Of a stretch of 64,000 nucleotides of DNA, positions 12,431 to 24,205 are shown piece by piece. The stretch lies in NCBI GenBank assembly GCA_015680685.1, contig MNCI01005884.1, forward strand, positions 1 to 64,000. The letters run 5' to 3'. This DNA is from Gnetum montanum (Eukaryota; Streptophyta; Gnetopsida; Gnetales; Gnetaceae). The notes below the pieces were generated by a model. It was not told the DNA's origin and made no database searches. It saw only the letters and a program-made list of their open reading frames with translations. A program made the position numbers and the translations under genes. Each line of letters starts with the position of its first letter. Within the stretch, counting starts at the first letter, position 1.

Positions 12431-14589
12431 TGTGGATCCTAGGAAGCACTTGGTTTAAAAGGCACTCGAAGGTATTTGATGCAAAGGATGAAGGTGATGG
12501 AGATGTAAGAGTATTATCCAAAGTAGGTTGTGAGGGCTAGAGAGGACTACTGGGCTTAAAGAAAGGTTATTTCCTTACTGGTTATTTGGACTGCTTGGTT
12601 CAAAAATTGGTTGTGAGTATATAGCCCTTGTAGCATTTTGTTATTGCAATTGTGGAGGAATCTTACCCTACATAGATGGAGTCAGAGGTAATTGGGTTGA
12701 AGGTGGAGGTGGAGGTGTAGAGGGACATGAAGGATGATAAGAATATTGATATGGGTTTTTCCCTCAAGTAGATGATGAATGTTTTTGGTGGTACTCTAGA
12801 GGGTAATAGTGATGCTAGAATGATGCATGACTTGTAGAACTTCTAGGGGAGACAAGCTATTGAACATAGTACCTGTATGGATCTAGTTTCCTATAAGGGT
12901 ATTGCTACCTTGGTGGTGGCATTCTCCATGATTCTGTTTGGTACCACTATTGGTATGATTCATAAGGTTGTGAAGGAGTTCCACTTGGGTAGTAAGCTTG
13001 TTGCTATTAGTGGAACTACCTTGGATTACCTTTAGGATAAGATAATCATCTTGGTGCTTGCCTACGTGGTAGATGAGGATTTAATGCATATACTCTAGAC
13101 TCTTATAATTGTGACACCATAGGGTAACATCCCTTTGGATGTTTGTATTAACATATGTCACATTCAATTTCATTATCATAGTCAGAATTCACAACTTCCT
13201 CTGCTACAGCAGCTTTACCCTTACCTCTTTGGTAGGCACGTTTAGCTCCTTTTTTCCTCTTGCAATTATGATCTCTAATTTTTTCTTTATATTCTTCAAC
13301 AATCTTCAAAGTGGTTTGAAATTTTTCATCCAAAGAGTCCCATAACTTGTTAACCTTAGCCAAAATATTAGAGATAGATTTTTGGATGGGCAAGGTCTTT
13401 CTATTCATCACTTTATCAAGTGGTGACTCCTCCTCATCACAAAATTGGGCCTCTCATTTTCTAATGAAAGGATCCCTATTATACTCTTCAACACTTTCCC
13501 TTTTTCATAGTTCATCTTTTTCTTTTGCTACCTACTCAATTAACCTTTGGATCTAATGAGCTCTTAGTTCAAATAATCTTCCTTGCCCATACACCCCAAG
13601 GTTTCTTGTTTCTACCCTAAGCCCATATATGATGTGGAAAAGTTGTTTCCTCTGAGATTAACCATGGCTAGGGCATTAGTGCAGGATTGAATAGTATTAG
13701 TTCATAGTGACATCCAAGGGTTCATGTGCTCCTTTTTTCTAGCCTTGGATTTGCCTTCTCAAATTAGACACTTTGGAGTACATCTAATATTTGTCATTGA
13801 ATAGTTCTAACATGGTACTTCATCTATGGATAGATTCTAGCTTTAAGGAATGGTTCCAAATTTTAGCTTCCTTAATAAGTATCCTTAGTTTCTACCACTC
13901 ATTCTATATGTTCTGTAAGCAACATGCATCTTGAAAAGATTGTAGATATGTCTACAGATTAGAATTGTATCCTCCCTCAAATCTTGGGATATTGTTCATG
14001 TACAAGTGCTTGATTCGACTATCCTTCATAAGCTTGGTTGGGAATTTCATTGCCTCTACAATGTTGAGAATGTTTCAACTTGCCAATAGAGGTTCATCAT
14101 CATTACTGTGTTGATGAAATTAATGATGGTTTTGGCCATCCCTTCGATTTTTGTGGCCTTCATGGTCATTATTATCTCAGTGATCACCTGCATCATAGTT
14201 GTTTCGACAGTGACTTTCATGAGAATTATTAGATGAAGAGGAATGTTCAAAATCAGATGAAAAGGAAGGTGGACTACCACCACCACTGTATTTTTTTCCA
14301 CCACTCTTACACTTGTTTCGATCACCATCCTTAGATCCCTTGTTGTTATGATGTTTACCTAAGTTCCTACCTTGGCAATCACTTTTTTCTAAACCAAATT
14401 GATGAATAGTTGATTGCAAGGTCAAGTTCACACCCTCTCCATTAGTAGCAAGGGATGGAAAATATTCATGTTGAGAACCTTCTAAGGGAGGATCCTCATT
14501 GTCCTCTTGATCTAGTAGGAACAAGGGGTTATTATAATGTTTCCCCTTTATAGATTTATGGAGTTTCTCCTAGCATTAATCTTGTTTAT
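12431..14589 (-). pseudogene. gag of Athila-like element A, main part (decayed)
   Basis: Capsid/nucleocapsid polyprotein. The N-terminal side (14524-14177) is an acidic and Ser/His-rich linker, followed by a capsid-like helical region (14060-13650), a Lys/Arg-rich segment open for 87 residues (13411-13148) and a degenerate zinc-knuckle-like CDIC..YKHPKGC at about 13160-13120 whose spacing is CX2CX3HX3C rather than the usual CX2CX4HX4C. A Pro/Gln/Tyr-rich tail leads into protease. Gag is interrupted by element B at 14590-14594, with the remaining N-terminal piece at 27570-27740. Confidence 0.7.
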
Positions 14590-14594
14590 ATTAT

Positions 14595-16213
14595 TGAAAC
14601 ACCCCAAAATTCGAAGGCATGCCTGCTCCACTAAGCCTTTGCAATTCACACAGTGTTACGAAAGTTCTTCAGGAGATGGATGCTTTGATTTTCGGACTAT
14701 CTGCTTCAGCAGGTTTTCTAAGTCAAGGAGTCTTACTATGCTATGCCACACTGTATAGCATAGCAAACTCCAGAAGATGTTTGTAGAAGCAAAATGCTAC
14801 ACTATGATGTGCTACATAGCATAGCAAAAGCTAGACAACCAGTCCCCTCACCCAACTTCAAGTCCTTCGTCAATGTCTCCTTCCGTTAGAAAGTGGCGAA
14901 CTTGGCAAAATCAAGTCATGTTTGTTGCTACGCTATGCTAAGCTACATGGCGCAGTGAGGCATAGCAATTCTGTGGAAGTGATAGAAGGCATCTCAAAGG
15001 GCAAGATCAACAAGTTTGCAAGTTTTGTAGTGCAAAATACAAAGTTTGTAGATGGGCAACGTTTTTTGCGACTAAGGCCAGTTGCTATGTTACAATACAC
15101 TACGTACCGTAGCATAGTCTAGCAACAATGCAACAAATAGTTAGCATGCTCGAAAGGTCTCTGACGCATGTAGTAGGACACAATGCAAGTTTCTCGCTTC
15201 AAACCAATGGCTACGCTACCCTATGCTATCTAGTATAGCACAGCGTAACAAAATGTTATGCCACGCCAAACATGCTATGCTACAAAGAATGGCAAGGTGT
15301 GGCAAGTGGTTATGTGACATTAATGCATCTCACCTAATTCCACCATTACTCTAATAGTGTAATTACAGCATGGAAGGCTCGTAATTATGGCATGGAAGGC
15401 TTGCCCAATGGTCATGCAGGCACGTGCAGCATAGACAAGTGAACATAGGCCCAAGGCACGTGGCATTCAAACTTCATCTTTCGCATGTCCTTGGTCCTAT
15501 AAATATCCCAATGAGTGATGCTTATAGTCTGGCTCTAGTTGGATCTCAAGATTCTCTGGCTAGCTTTTCTCTCTCTGGCTTTTTTGGCTTCTGGCATTTA
15601 GGCTCTTTTTTCGCACTTTCAGTTCCAGTTCTCTCAGCAGTATAGTCAGCTAACAATTTTTTTGGTTGATAAGAAAGCAAGATAGCACCATAACCTCAAG
15701 CATTGTAAGCTTCCTGTTTTGACATTGTAAACAATTAGCATTCTTAGTTGGCATTCTATTTTCCTCCTTCGTACCACCTTGATAGCACTTTGCATTGTTA
15801 ACGCCTGAGTCCGCGTTCAAGCACACAACCCTCTAGCTCTACACGTCTTGGTTACCTTTGGGATCTTTGCACTTCCCAGCGCTGTGCAATCGATTGTATC
15901 CATCTTGATAGAGCGAATTTGTAGCTTCAAAGTGGTGCATTTTTCTAACTGCATTTTACGTTATCCCCTATTTACTATTGCATTTTACACTATTTTCTAC
16001 CTTTTTTTACATTATAAGCATTACTTCGTGCTATCAATTTCGTTTTCAAATAACACATTACAAAAGGTTATATAGACACTAACTAAGTCCCTATCTAATC
16101 GACCAAACTATTCAGGGTGTCCTGATTCCATTCCATAGAAATGGGATTGAGACTGTTAGCAACTAACGATCCCTTGACATTCCTTCCAGCCGCTAACATT
16201 TTTGGTTGCTACA
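14595..16213 (+). repeat. 5' LTR of element B
   Basis: 1,619 bp, from TGAAACACC to GGTTGCTACA. Pairs with 25918-27564. U3 contains many short palindromic GCTATGC/GCATAGC and TACGCTA units between about 14745 and 15290. TATA box TATAAATA at 15498-15505. Confidence 0.88.
15498..15505 (+). promoter_or_regulatory. TATA box in 5' LTR of element B
   Basis: TATAAATA within GGTCCTATAAATATCCC, conserved at 26831 in the 3' LTR, with the same downstream context (CCAATGAG). Confidence 0.65.
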
Positions 16214-16220
16214 GTTTCTC

Positions 16221-16238
16221 TGGTGCTAGAAGGAGGGC
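16221..16238 (+). other. primer-binding site of element B
   Basis: TGGTGCTAGAAGGAGGGC lies seven bases after the LTR end, the usual place of the tRNA primer site. The identical sequence is at 44814-44831 in element C, in different LTR and leader contexts, so it is conserved. It does not match the tRNA-Asp site of the Athila elements here. I could not assign the tRNA. Confidence 0.7.
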
Positions 16239-16672
16239 CTTTTGGTTTTTTTTCTCATGTCACAGTAGTCTTGTAAGCCTTCTGCCCCTTGATAAACATT
16301 AGCGTAAACTTGACACCTATCTATGGTTGTTTACGTGTCGTGCAGTGCAGATCGGTCGCCTCGACAGTTCATCGAAAATCCTACAGGACATAAAGCCTCA
16401 AGTTGCCAGCTAACTTTCCTGTCTTATGATAGTTTTGCATGTGTTCTGTACCCTATCGTATAGTAGCATAAATGTGATACCCTTTTGCGGTTCTTTACGT
16501 GTCATGTGGTATAAGTCGGTCACCTTGACGGTTCCTCGGGAGCCTTGCAAGACATAAAGCCTTCATTTTGATTACTTGCCAACTTTTTTGCTCTTCGTGT
16601 TCGCAAAACTGTTTAGCTTTCCTGATTTCTTTTCTTTTTTTCTTCACGTTTGCAAAACTGTTTAATGTAACA
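16239..16672 (+). other. leader of element B
   Basis: About 430 bp between primer site and gag start. It contains an imperfect direct repeat of about 100 bp (16300-16420 and 16470-16590, both with TTACGTGTC and a GACATAAAGCCT phrase). Nothing coding seen. Confidence 0.5.
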
Positions 16673-18600
16673 ATGGCTTCCATAAGTACTGCTTCCAACA
16701 CCTTCAACGTTGAGGTTCCCATCATAGTTCAAGGCATCACTGGTGTTGAACAACTGCTGAACCTGATGCTGGAAATGCGTCGATCCCTTAGGATCCAAAA
16801 TCGAGGACTTGAGGGCTTAGCCCAGCAACATGAACATTATAACTTCCTCTGTGTAAAGGTTCAGGTAAACCTGCCTTTGGATGTACACAAATTTAAGGGA
16901 AAACGTAGCTTTGAGTTCGCTTACTGCGATGGGAAGTAATTTGTTCCCACTCCTGGTGCTTCCATACCTTTAACACAAGCAAACCAAAGGCTTCTAGACC
17001 AACTAATCTAGTTGGCTAGGCTTAGGGAGTAGCAAGACACGACATCTAACTAGGATGATGCTTTTCAAGAAGGACAGGAGGAACTCGATTCCCAATCCAA
17101 TGAGGAAGATCAAATCAATCCCGTTCCTGTCCCTCCTACCCAATCCTTCTGGGCCAACCCGTTGTCTGTCACCACTCCCTTTGTTATCATGCTTATGCTC
17201 CCATAGCCTACAACCACAACCACAATCCCAATGGGTAGCCATGTTACCTTCCTAGCGTACCAACACCCTTATTCTCCTATTTCATTTGCAGCAACTATGC
17301 CTCCACAAACTATGCATCATTCCATTCCCATAGCACATCACACACCAATCGTGGCTATCCTGCTGCATGTTCACACTATACTTACTTTGCAGTCGTACAC
17401 AACTTCCATTTTGATTCCCACATTCACATCCCTTCCACCCACAGTAGCGGGCTTAGGCCCATCCACATGGTGGACCCCATTCACTTCTTTGCCTATTCCA
17501 CAACTATTGCAGATGTCTCATTATGTTTACCCTCAGACCTACCAAACCCCACAAACGGTACAACCCAACACGGGGCTATGGTCTATTCCATCGGTGATAC
17601 AAGTGGTCTATCCAGCAATGAAAATCGTGGTTGCTGCTCCAAGCACACCACTTGTCAAGTGGTGGATAGTGCAAGTAGCACCACTCATGGGGGCTACCCC
17701 AACAGTACCATCGATGGGTCACGTGGCCACCCCTGCCATCCCATAGATGGGGGCTGCCTCGGTAGTTCCCCAACCACCCACACCATCGTAGGGTCTGGAC
17801 CAAGCGTTCTAGCTCATTTAGACCCTCATTGAGAAAATCAAACACCTGAAGGCTATTGGGTCCGACATGGTACAAGTTATGGACTTTTACCAAGACAACC
17901 CCATCAGCCCTGCAATCCTTGCTCTGATGTTACCCCTAGGGATGTCTCTCCCACACTTCATGAAGTAAAATGGGGAAGGGGATCCTAAGGCACATCTAGT
18001 TACCTTTAGGTCTGAGTCTCTCCTGTTGCAACAATGGCCGCACATGATCATTCATTTCTTTGGCATGTCCCTAGCCGGGAGAGCCTTAGATTGGTACCGT
18101 GCACTACCACGCTTATTTATTTCAACCCTAGAAGAGCTTTTCACCTAGTTTGTGATGTGCTTCAAGTATAACTTGAAGCTGGAGATCACGCTGGACCAGT
18201 TGATGGGTGTGAAGCAGGAGCCTCTAGAACCAGTCCAGAAATTCATCCAATGTTGGAGCGCAACCCTTAACGAAATCTGCGAGCCCATCGCAGAAGCCCA
18301 CTTGTTGGCCATATTTAAGGATGTAGTGAATGAATTTATCAAGTCTAAACTATACTACCTCATCCCTCGCACTCTTAGTCAAGCCTTTGCTCAAACTAAG
18401 AGTATACAGAATGTGGCCAAGGCAAGCAAAGACCCAGCCTACATTTCTTACAAAAACACCTTCACAAAAAAGGACAAGGATAAATCCCCAAAAATCACAG
18501 TGGCCACTATGGCAACTGAGGCCAAGCCCAGATCTAGTAACAACAGTAACAAGAGCAACAAGAAACTAGCTGTGCCCACAGCTAATCCCATGCCCAAGTA
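16673..18600 (+). pseudogene. gag of element B (decayed)
   Basis: Structural polyprotein. Start chosen at the ATG of MASISTASN, whose following block HYNFLCVKVQVNLPLDV matches QYNFIYVKIQANLPIDY in element C. A Pro/Thr-rich linker (17231-17746) leads to the capsid core around 17990-18330, with LAGRALDWYRALP and FKYNLKLE, typical of the retrotransposon gag domain. A basic Lys/Ser/Asn tail ends near 18600. Several TAG codons interrupt the frame, but 17231-17746 and 18152-18601 are each open. Confidence 0.8.
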
Positions 18601-19800
18601 GGGTACATGTCGCAACCTCCAATTCCCATACTTGAGACATCTACACAACCCAAATAGAACTTTGAGCATAAAGATTGCTCAAAGTACACCCCACTGCCTC
18701 TCAAGCCTTCAAAACTTCTGAAGCAACTATTGGTAGCAGGGTGCATTCAACATAAGTAGATGTTGGAAGAAGCAATTAGAAGACATCAACGCTACTATGA
18801 GCTCCTTAGGAATGCCTCTTTAGCCCTAGTCAATGAGCCCCCAGTTCCTAAGGATTTCCAATTGGATAGGTTTCATAACTACCACCAATAGTGTGTTCAC
18901 ATCATGGATTACTATCTAGCATTGCAGGATGACATACAGAGATTGATCGACCAGGAAAAACTAGTGTTGGATGAAAGCAACCCAGTATGTCACAAAAACC
19001 AATCTATGCATGTCTACACAAACCCCCTCAACACCAATGATGTTGATTATGTCATCAATGCCATCAGCATTGATAGTGATCCTAGGCCACCCCAGTAACC
19101 ATTCATGATCCATGTACCTCAACGTAGTGCACCAGCACCATGAGCGGCTAATCAAAGCTTGCAATAGCCATTCATCCTAAGAGTCCCTCCACGGGCATCT
19201 ATCTCTGTGTCACCTATTAATGAAATTATGCTACTTTGCCCGCTAACACCATTAGCACCTTTCATCATTAGGGGGCTGACTCCTTCGACAACCCTCGCCC
19301 CACATAAAATAGTTGAACAACCTTCTCATCCTAAAAAATGGGAAGTGCATTTCGTAGGTGAGACATCAAGAGGAGGTACCATCCCTGGTACTTCCAGGCC
19401 TACGTCTCCACCCCCTGCATCTACACCCTCATCACCAGAGATGAATTTTGCTATAACAGCGCAGTTCGTGCCACCCTGCCAAAAAGGGTCTGAACCTAGA
19501 TCTGAAGTTTCCCCTCCTAGGGAAATTCTTCTTCTGGGACAAGTCAAAGAAGAGGAAAGCACTAAACAAGGGGGTGGCCAAGACCTTTTGGATGCCCTCA
19601 CTCAAGTTAAGCAAGCTCTAAAACATAAAAACACTACACTGAGCCTATACGACCTGATCATGACGTCTGTCCTCCACCGTGAGGCTATGATTTGCATGTT
19701 GACAGTGATTCCGGTCAACAAAGACATGCCAGTGGAAGAGTAAGAGATCCACTTGGTCATGCTTCCCTCTACACCGGCAAAGCCTAAGCCATCCTAATTT
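18601..19800 (+). pseudogene. gag C-terminal and linker region of element B
   Basis: Continues gag-pro. It includes a segment DYYLALQDDIQRLIDQEK (18907-18960) that corresponds to the Tat-type sequence after the single zinc-finger-like motif; the expected Cys and His ligands are mostly replaced (Tyr, Val). A Pro/Ser-rich linker (19207-19743) follows. Homologous to 47560-48600 in element C, where the equivalent reads CGHGTDYFFTLKQDIQ. Confidence 0.65.
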
Positions 19801-20469
19801 ATTTTCAATGATGACACCATTAGGGAAGATCTTGAAAGGGGTCAGGTGACCATGACACCCCTTTTCATCACAATTCGGGTGAGCCAACACTGGATTCGAA
19901 GGGTACATGTTGATGATGGGGCTACCACGAATGTCATCCCCTTCACTATTGTCGATAAGTTGGGCTTGGTCGACTAGATCAAACCCACAACAATATCGTG
20001 TCTAAGGTCATTCAACGAGGCATGTGTCCTGGTGAAAGGAACAGTTGACATAGACTTCGTAGCAGAGGATCAGTTCCCCACAAGCGCAACGTTCATTGTG
20101 GTTGAGGAAATGCCCGAGTTTAACCTGATCTTGGGGAGATCATGGGTAGCAAAAATTAGGACTATCTCCTCACCTATACACTAGGAAATCCACCTACCAT
20201 ACGTGGGCAGGGAGATGGTGATCCATGGTGATGAAGTAGCAGCACAAGCTATCAGTAACATAGACATGGAGCAAGGTTCAAAGGTCGTAACCTCTAAGAA
20301 TGACGTGCCTGCTCATGCACACATTAACCACTCAGTAGGAGAATTAGCCCAACAGGCCGATCTCCAAAATGAAGGCGTATGGGTGGAGTTGCCCTTCCAA
20401 GCAGGGGACAATGATGTGGACGAGGGCCCTGGAAAAACATCTCGGCCTTACGTTTCAATCAATCCATGA
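19801..20469 (+). pseudogene. aspartic protease of element B (decayed)
   Basis: The active-site region reads RRVHVDDGATTNVIP near 19890-19940, a DDGA version of the family's D-G-S/T triad. It is followed by FIVVEEMPEFNLILGRSW (20090-20150), the conserved hydrophobic-ILGR block. The C-terminal tail runs open from 20203 to a TGA at 20467-20469. Downstream is not RT but a repeat-bearing spacer. Confidence 0.75.
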
Positions 20470-21235
20470 TGGGTCAAGAAGCAGCTATGTGTAGCGTAGC
20501 AACCCTACTGTTTCTTGCCTAGTTACCATCCCTTGTGCATTCACTGCTTTTTTCTTTGTTAACATACCATCCTTTTGGCATGCTACGCTAGGGCTCGAAA
20601 GGGCCTAAAACTAGCAATGGCCTAAAATGGCCTAAAACTAGCAATGGCCTGAAACGACCTAAAACAAGTAATGGCCTGAAATGGCCTAAAACTAGCATAA
20701 GTTACCAGTTAGCCATTGTTCAAGTTCTTAACATATCATCTTTTTGGCATATTACACAAAGGCCCGAAATGGCCTAAAACTAGCAATGGTCCGAAATGGC
20801 CTAAAACTAGCAACGGTCTGGAAAGACCTTAAACTAGCAATTGTAGCATAGTTGCGCTCTTACCGGTCTGAAAAGATCTTAAACTAGCAAACCCTAGCAT
20901 AGTTGCAACTTCCATGGTTTGAAAAGACGTTAAAATAGCATGTTTCGATCTATTATACATTTGCAGTCTGCAATGGCACTAAACTAGCAATCTCACATTT
21001 TCACATTGGCAGTTTTACATTTTCTCCTTAGCAGTTTCATGTTCTCATGTTGATAGTTTACATTTTTCCTATTAACAGCTCTGTATCTCAATGCCATAAT
21101 GGTCTACCATGACTTTAAATTGGAAAAAATTTTAATCTTTACATCATACATCTCGTTATTTCTTTGCAAGTTTTTGTTATACACAATTGCTACCAACAAG
21201 TGCCTCTTAACTAGGATTTCTTCTCATTTTGATAG
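20470..21235 (+). other. intron-like spacer between protease and RT, element B
   Basis: No coding. About ten imperfect copies of a 27-bp unit, GGCCTGAAATGGCCTAAAAC plus TAGCAAT, lie at 20590-20950. The right end is pyrimidine-rich and closes with TTTTGATAG at 21227-21235, a 3' splice acceptor, just before the RT ORF. Ogre elements are known to splice out an intron here. Confidence 0.55.
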
Positions 21236-21960
21236 GTTAAGCAAAAAATGAAAATCCATCATGATCTCTCCACACCTTTAGCCCTAGCAGGTCCACATGG
21301 CAAGCTCATGACACAATTAAACCTAGAACTAATTGACTAGGGGTCAACCATAGCTAGCACCATAGCATCTTTAGAAACATCCCTAGACTGGCCCGAGCAT
21401 CTAGTCCAAACTCTAGATTTAGAGGCTAGGGATGTAATTGAGGATCCTCTCATTGAGACACCTATGACCACGTTCAAAGGAGAAGTAAAAACCTTCATGA
21501 CCCCATGGGGTACCTTCTATTACACCATGATGCCTTTTGGGCTCAAGAATGCTGGAGCAACTACCAGCGAGCTATGACCTACATCTTCAATGACTACATC
21601 CTAGAAATGTTAAATGACTACGTGGATGATATAGTAGTCAAGTTCAAGGAGGTAGCTGATCACCCATGTGATCTAGGGGTAGTCCTTAAATGCATGATCT
21701 ATGCCTTAATCCTAAGAAGTGTGTCTTTAGTGTAAAAACTGGATGCATGTTAGGGTTCGTGGTATCAAAGGCCGGAATAAGGATGGACCCTAACAAAGTC
21801 AAGGCCATTGTCAACCTAGCACCCCCTACAAACCTCAAGGAATTATGTGGCTTGCAAGGTAGGGTACAGTTCATCCAAAGGTTTATAGCAAAGTTGACTA
21901 ACAAGTTACACCTGATGCAACATCTTCTAAAGAAAAGGGTTAACTTCGAGTGGACAACCT
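21236..21960 (+). pseudogene. truncated reverse transcriptase of element B
   Basis: The N-terminal flank starts at MKIHHDLSTP (21249), homologous to element C 55435. Relative to C, about 500 bp are missing between GEVK and TFMTPWGTF near 21490, which removes the RT fingers and the first catalytic Asp motif. The catalytic box YVDD is intact in LNDYVDDIVVK (21610-21640). A frameshift lies just before QRAMTYIF. Thumb block GLQGRVQFIQRF follows. Confidence 0.85.
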
Positions 21961-22480
21961 AGTGTCAACAAGCCTTCAACGACTTGAAGGAAGAGCTTTT
22001 GCACCTCCCAATGGTGCGTCTGCCACAAAGGGATAAGCCTTTCTTCATCTACCTTACCACCTCTGATAGATCTATCATAGCACTGCTATATCAGAAATGA
22101 GATGAAGAATCTGAGATACCAATGTACTACCTGAGTCATGCATTAATACCGCATGAGACAAAATATAACGAAGTAGAGAGGAACTACCTTTCCTTAGTGT
22201 TTGCGTTAAAAAAGTGGAGGCACTATCTATTTTGCAATGCAGTCAACATCATTTGCAAAAGTGACATACTCCAGGCTATCACTAACAACCTATATGAAAG
22301 TAGCAGGATAGCCTGATTGAAAGTAATAATTGTGGAGTTCAACCTACACTATGTAAGCCAGTCGTCAACTAAGGGTCAATCCATAGCAATGCAACTTATG
22401 GCCTCACCCATTGACGACCACGCAACCCTAGATCCTGAATTCCTAGATGAGCATGTTGACACTATCAACATCATTCCATT
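21961..22480 (+). pseudogene. RNase H of element B (decayed)
   Basis: Follows RT in the expected position. Visible blocks: PFFIYLTTSDRSIIALLY, YNEVERNYLSLVFALKKWRH and CKSDILQAITNN. Interrupted by several stops. The tether to the second RNase H-like domain carries NLHYVSQSSTKGQSIAMQL. Confidence 0.75.
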
Positions 22481-22950
22481 ATACCTAGAAGCTACTTTAC
22501 ACTTCGATGGTGCTTCAACTTCATGAGGAGGTAGTGCAGGTGCTGTCATTACGTTTCCCTCTGGGGAAATGCACCCATTTGCTTATCATTTTGTGTTCCC
22601 CTATACCAAGAATATGGTAGAGTATGAGGGGCTACTCAGAGGCCTCTCAGCTACCCAAACACTATGCATACAATAGTTGGCAATCTGCAGTGATTCATAA
22701 CTAGTTGTGAATCAAATCACCGAGGTCTATTCTTGCAAAGCTATGCACCTGCAATCCTACTATGACCTAGAAAAAAGCATGCTTACGCAATTTGCAACCA
22801 TAGATGTGCAACACGTGCCATGCAATGAGAACACCATGGCAGATGCCTTAGCCACCCTTGCATTAAACATTACACCACACTCATTCGTAAGTCTGCTAAC
22901 TGTGATTGTTGAATGTACTGAGCCTATCACTTAGGCAGGACACATGGCCT
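22481..22950 (+). pseudogene. second (archaeal-type) RNase H domain of element B
   Basis: An additional RNase H-like domain after the canonical one, a hallmark of Tat-lineage Gypsy elements. Motifs in order: LHFDGASTS with the first catalytic Asp, MVEYEGLLRGL with the Glu, CSDS followed by LVVNQI with the next Asp, and NENTMADALATLA near the end. It retains FDGA, unlike the copy in element C. Confidence 0.8.
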
Positions 22951-24199
22951 CTATCAATGCCACGGAAACCTAGGAGTGGTATGCTAACATTAAAGCCTAC
23001 TTGCAACATGGAAAACCTCCATGTGGACTGACATCTACTTAGAGAGATGCGATCCGTAAGCATGCCCGACAATATATGCTCATGGGGAATGATGCCCTGT
23101 GCCAACATTCTTACAACGGTATATTTCTAGCATGCGTCGATATGGACCAGGCGCAGAAGGTAGTTAATGAAGTGCATGAGGGGTTGTGCGGTGGACACAT
23201 AGCACCTAGGGCTATGGCTACGAAAATTAGAGGCCTAGGGTACTATTGTCCCCACATGGAGTGTGACTGCTTGTCGAAAGTCAAGACATGTGACATGTGC
23301 CATACGTGTCTCACCTATGGACCTGCATTCAATGTAAATCATGTGGCCTTTCCAACGATGGGGACTAGACCTCATAGGACCCATCACGCCTAAGTCCTCC
23401 ACAGGGCATAGCTTTATTATTACCACCGCTGAGTATTTTACTAAGTGGGTGGAAGCTATTCCCCTAAGGAAAACGACGTCTCAGCAAATCTGCCATTTCA
23501 TCCTGGACAACATCGTGACAAGGTTTGGGCTTCCAATGACTATTGTAATCAACAATGGGCTACAATTTAGTAGTATGGAAACCCAAACCTTCTGTAGCAA
23601 TATAGGCATCAAGCAATCATTCTCCTCCCCGTACTACCTGTAGGCGAATGGATAGGCAAAGGCTACAAATAAGTCCATCATCAACTTGTTGAAGCCGATG
23701 CTTGGTAATAGCAAGAGGTGGTGGCATGAGAAAATCCTCTATGTTCTATGGGCCTACAGAACGACATGCAGAACTGTGACAAGTAAGACTCCTTACAACC
23801 TTTTTTATGGATATGAAGCTGTGTTGCCTCTTGAGTTGTAGGTACCATCACTCTGGATGATCATCTCAGATGTCATAAGTGAAGCCCAGAATAATGAGTC
23901 GTGGATCATTGACCTCAACTTAATAGAGAAGGAGCATGCGTAGACACTAAGACACATAGAGCACTACCAAAGCAAGCAATAGCAGAAGCACCATGCAGAC
24001 CTGCATCGATGGCTAGTACAGAAGGGATACCTCATCCTCAAGGTTGTCTATGAGCATGTGAGCAAATTCTCAGCCAACTAGGAAGGCCCTTACATGGTTA
24101 CTAAAGCCTTCAGGAATGGAGCCTTCAAGCTAGTAGACATGGATAGCAACGAGTTTGCCAACCCAGTGAATCACTCGTACCTCAAGTCGTACTACATCT
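22951..24199 (+). pseudogene. integrase of element B (decayed)
   Basis: The HHCC domain is visible as HEGLCGGH and then CDMC (23170-23310). The core has WGLDLIGPITP with the first Asp, INNGLQFSS with the second Asp changed to Asn, and AKATNKS where the catalytic Glu is Lys. The C-terminal part ends NEFANPVNHSYLKSYYI and TAA at 24199. One frameshift at about 23340 separates the zinc domain from the core. Confidence 0.85.
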
Positions 24200-24205
24200 A
24201 AAGCA

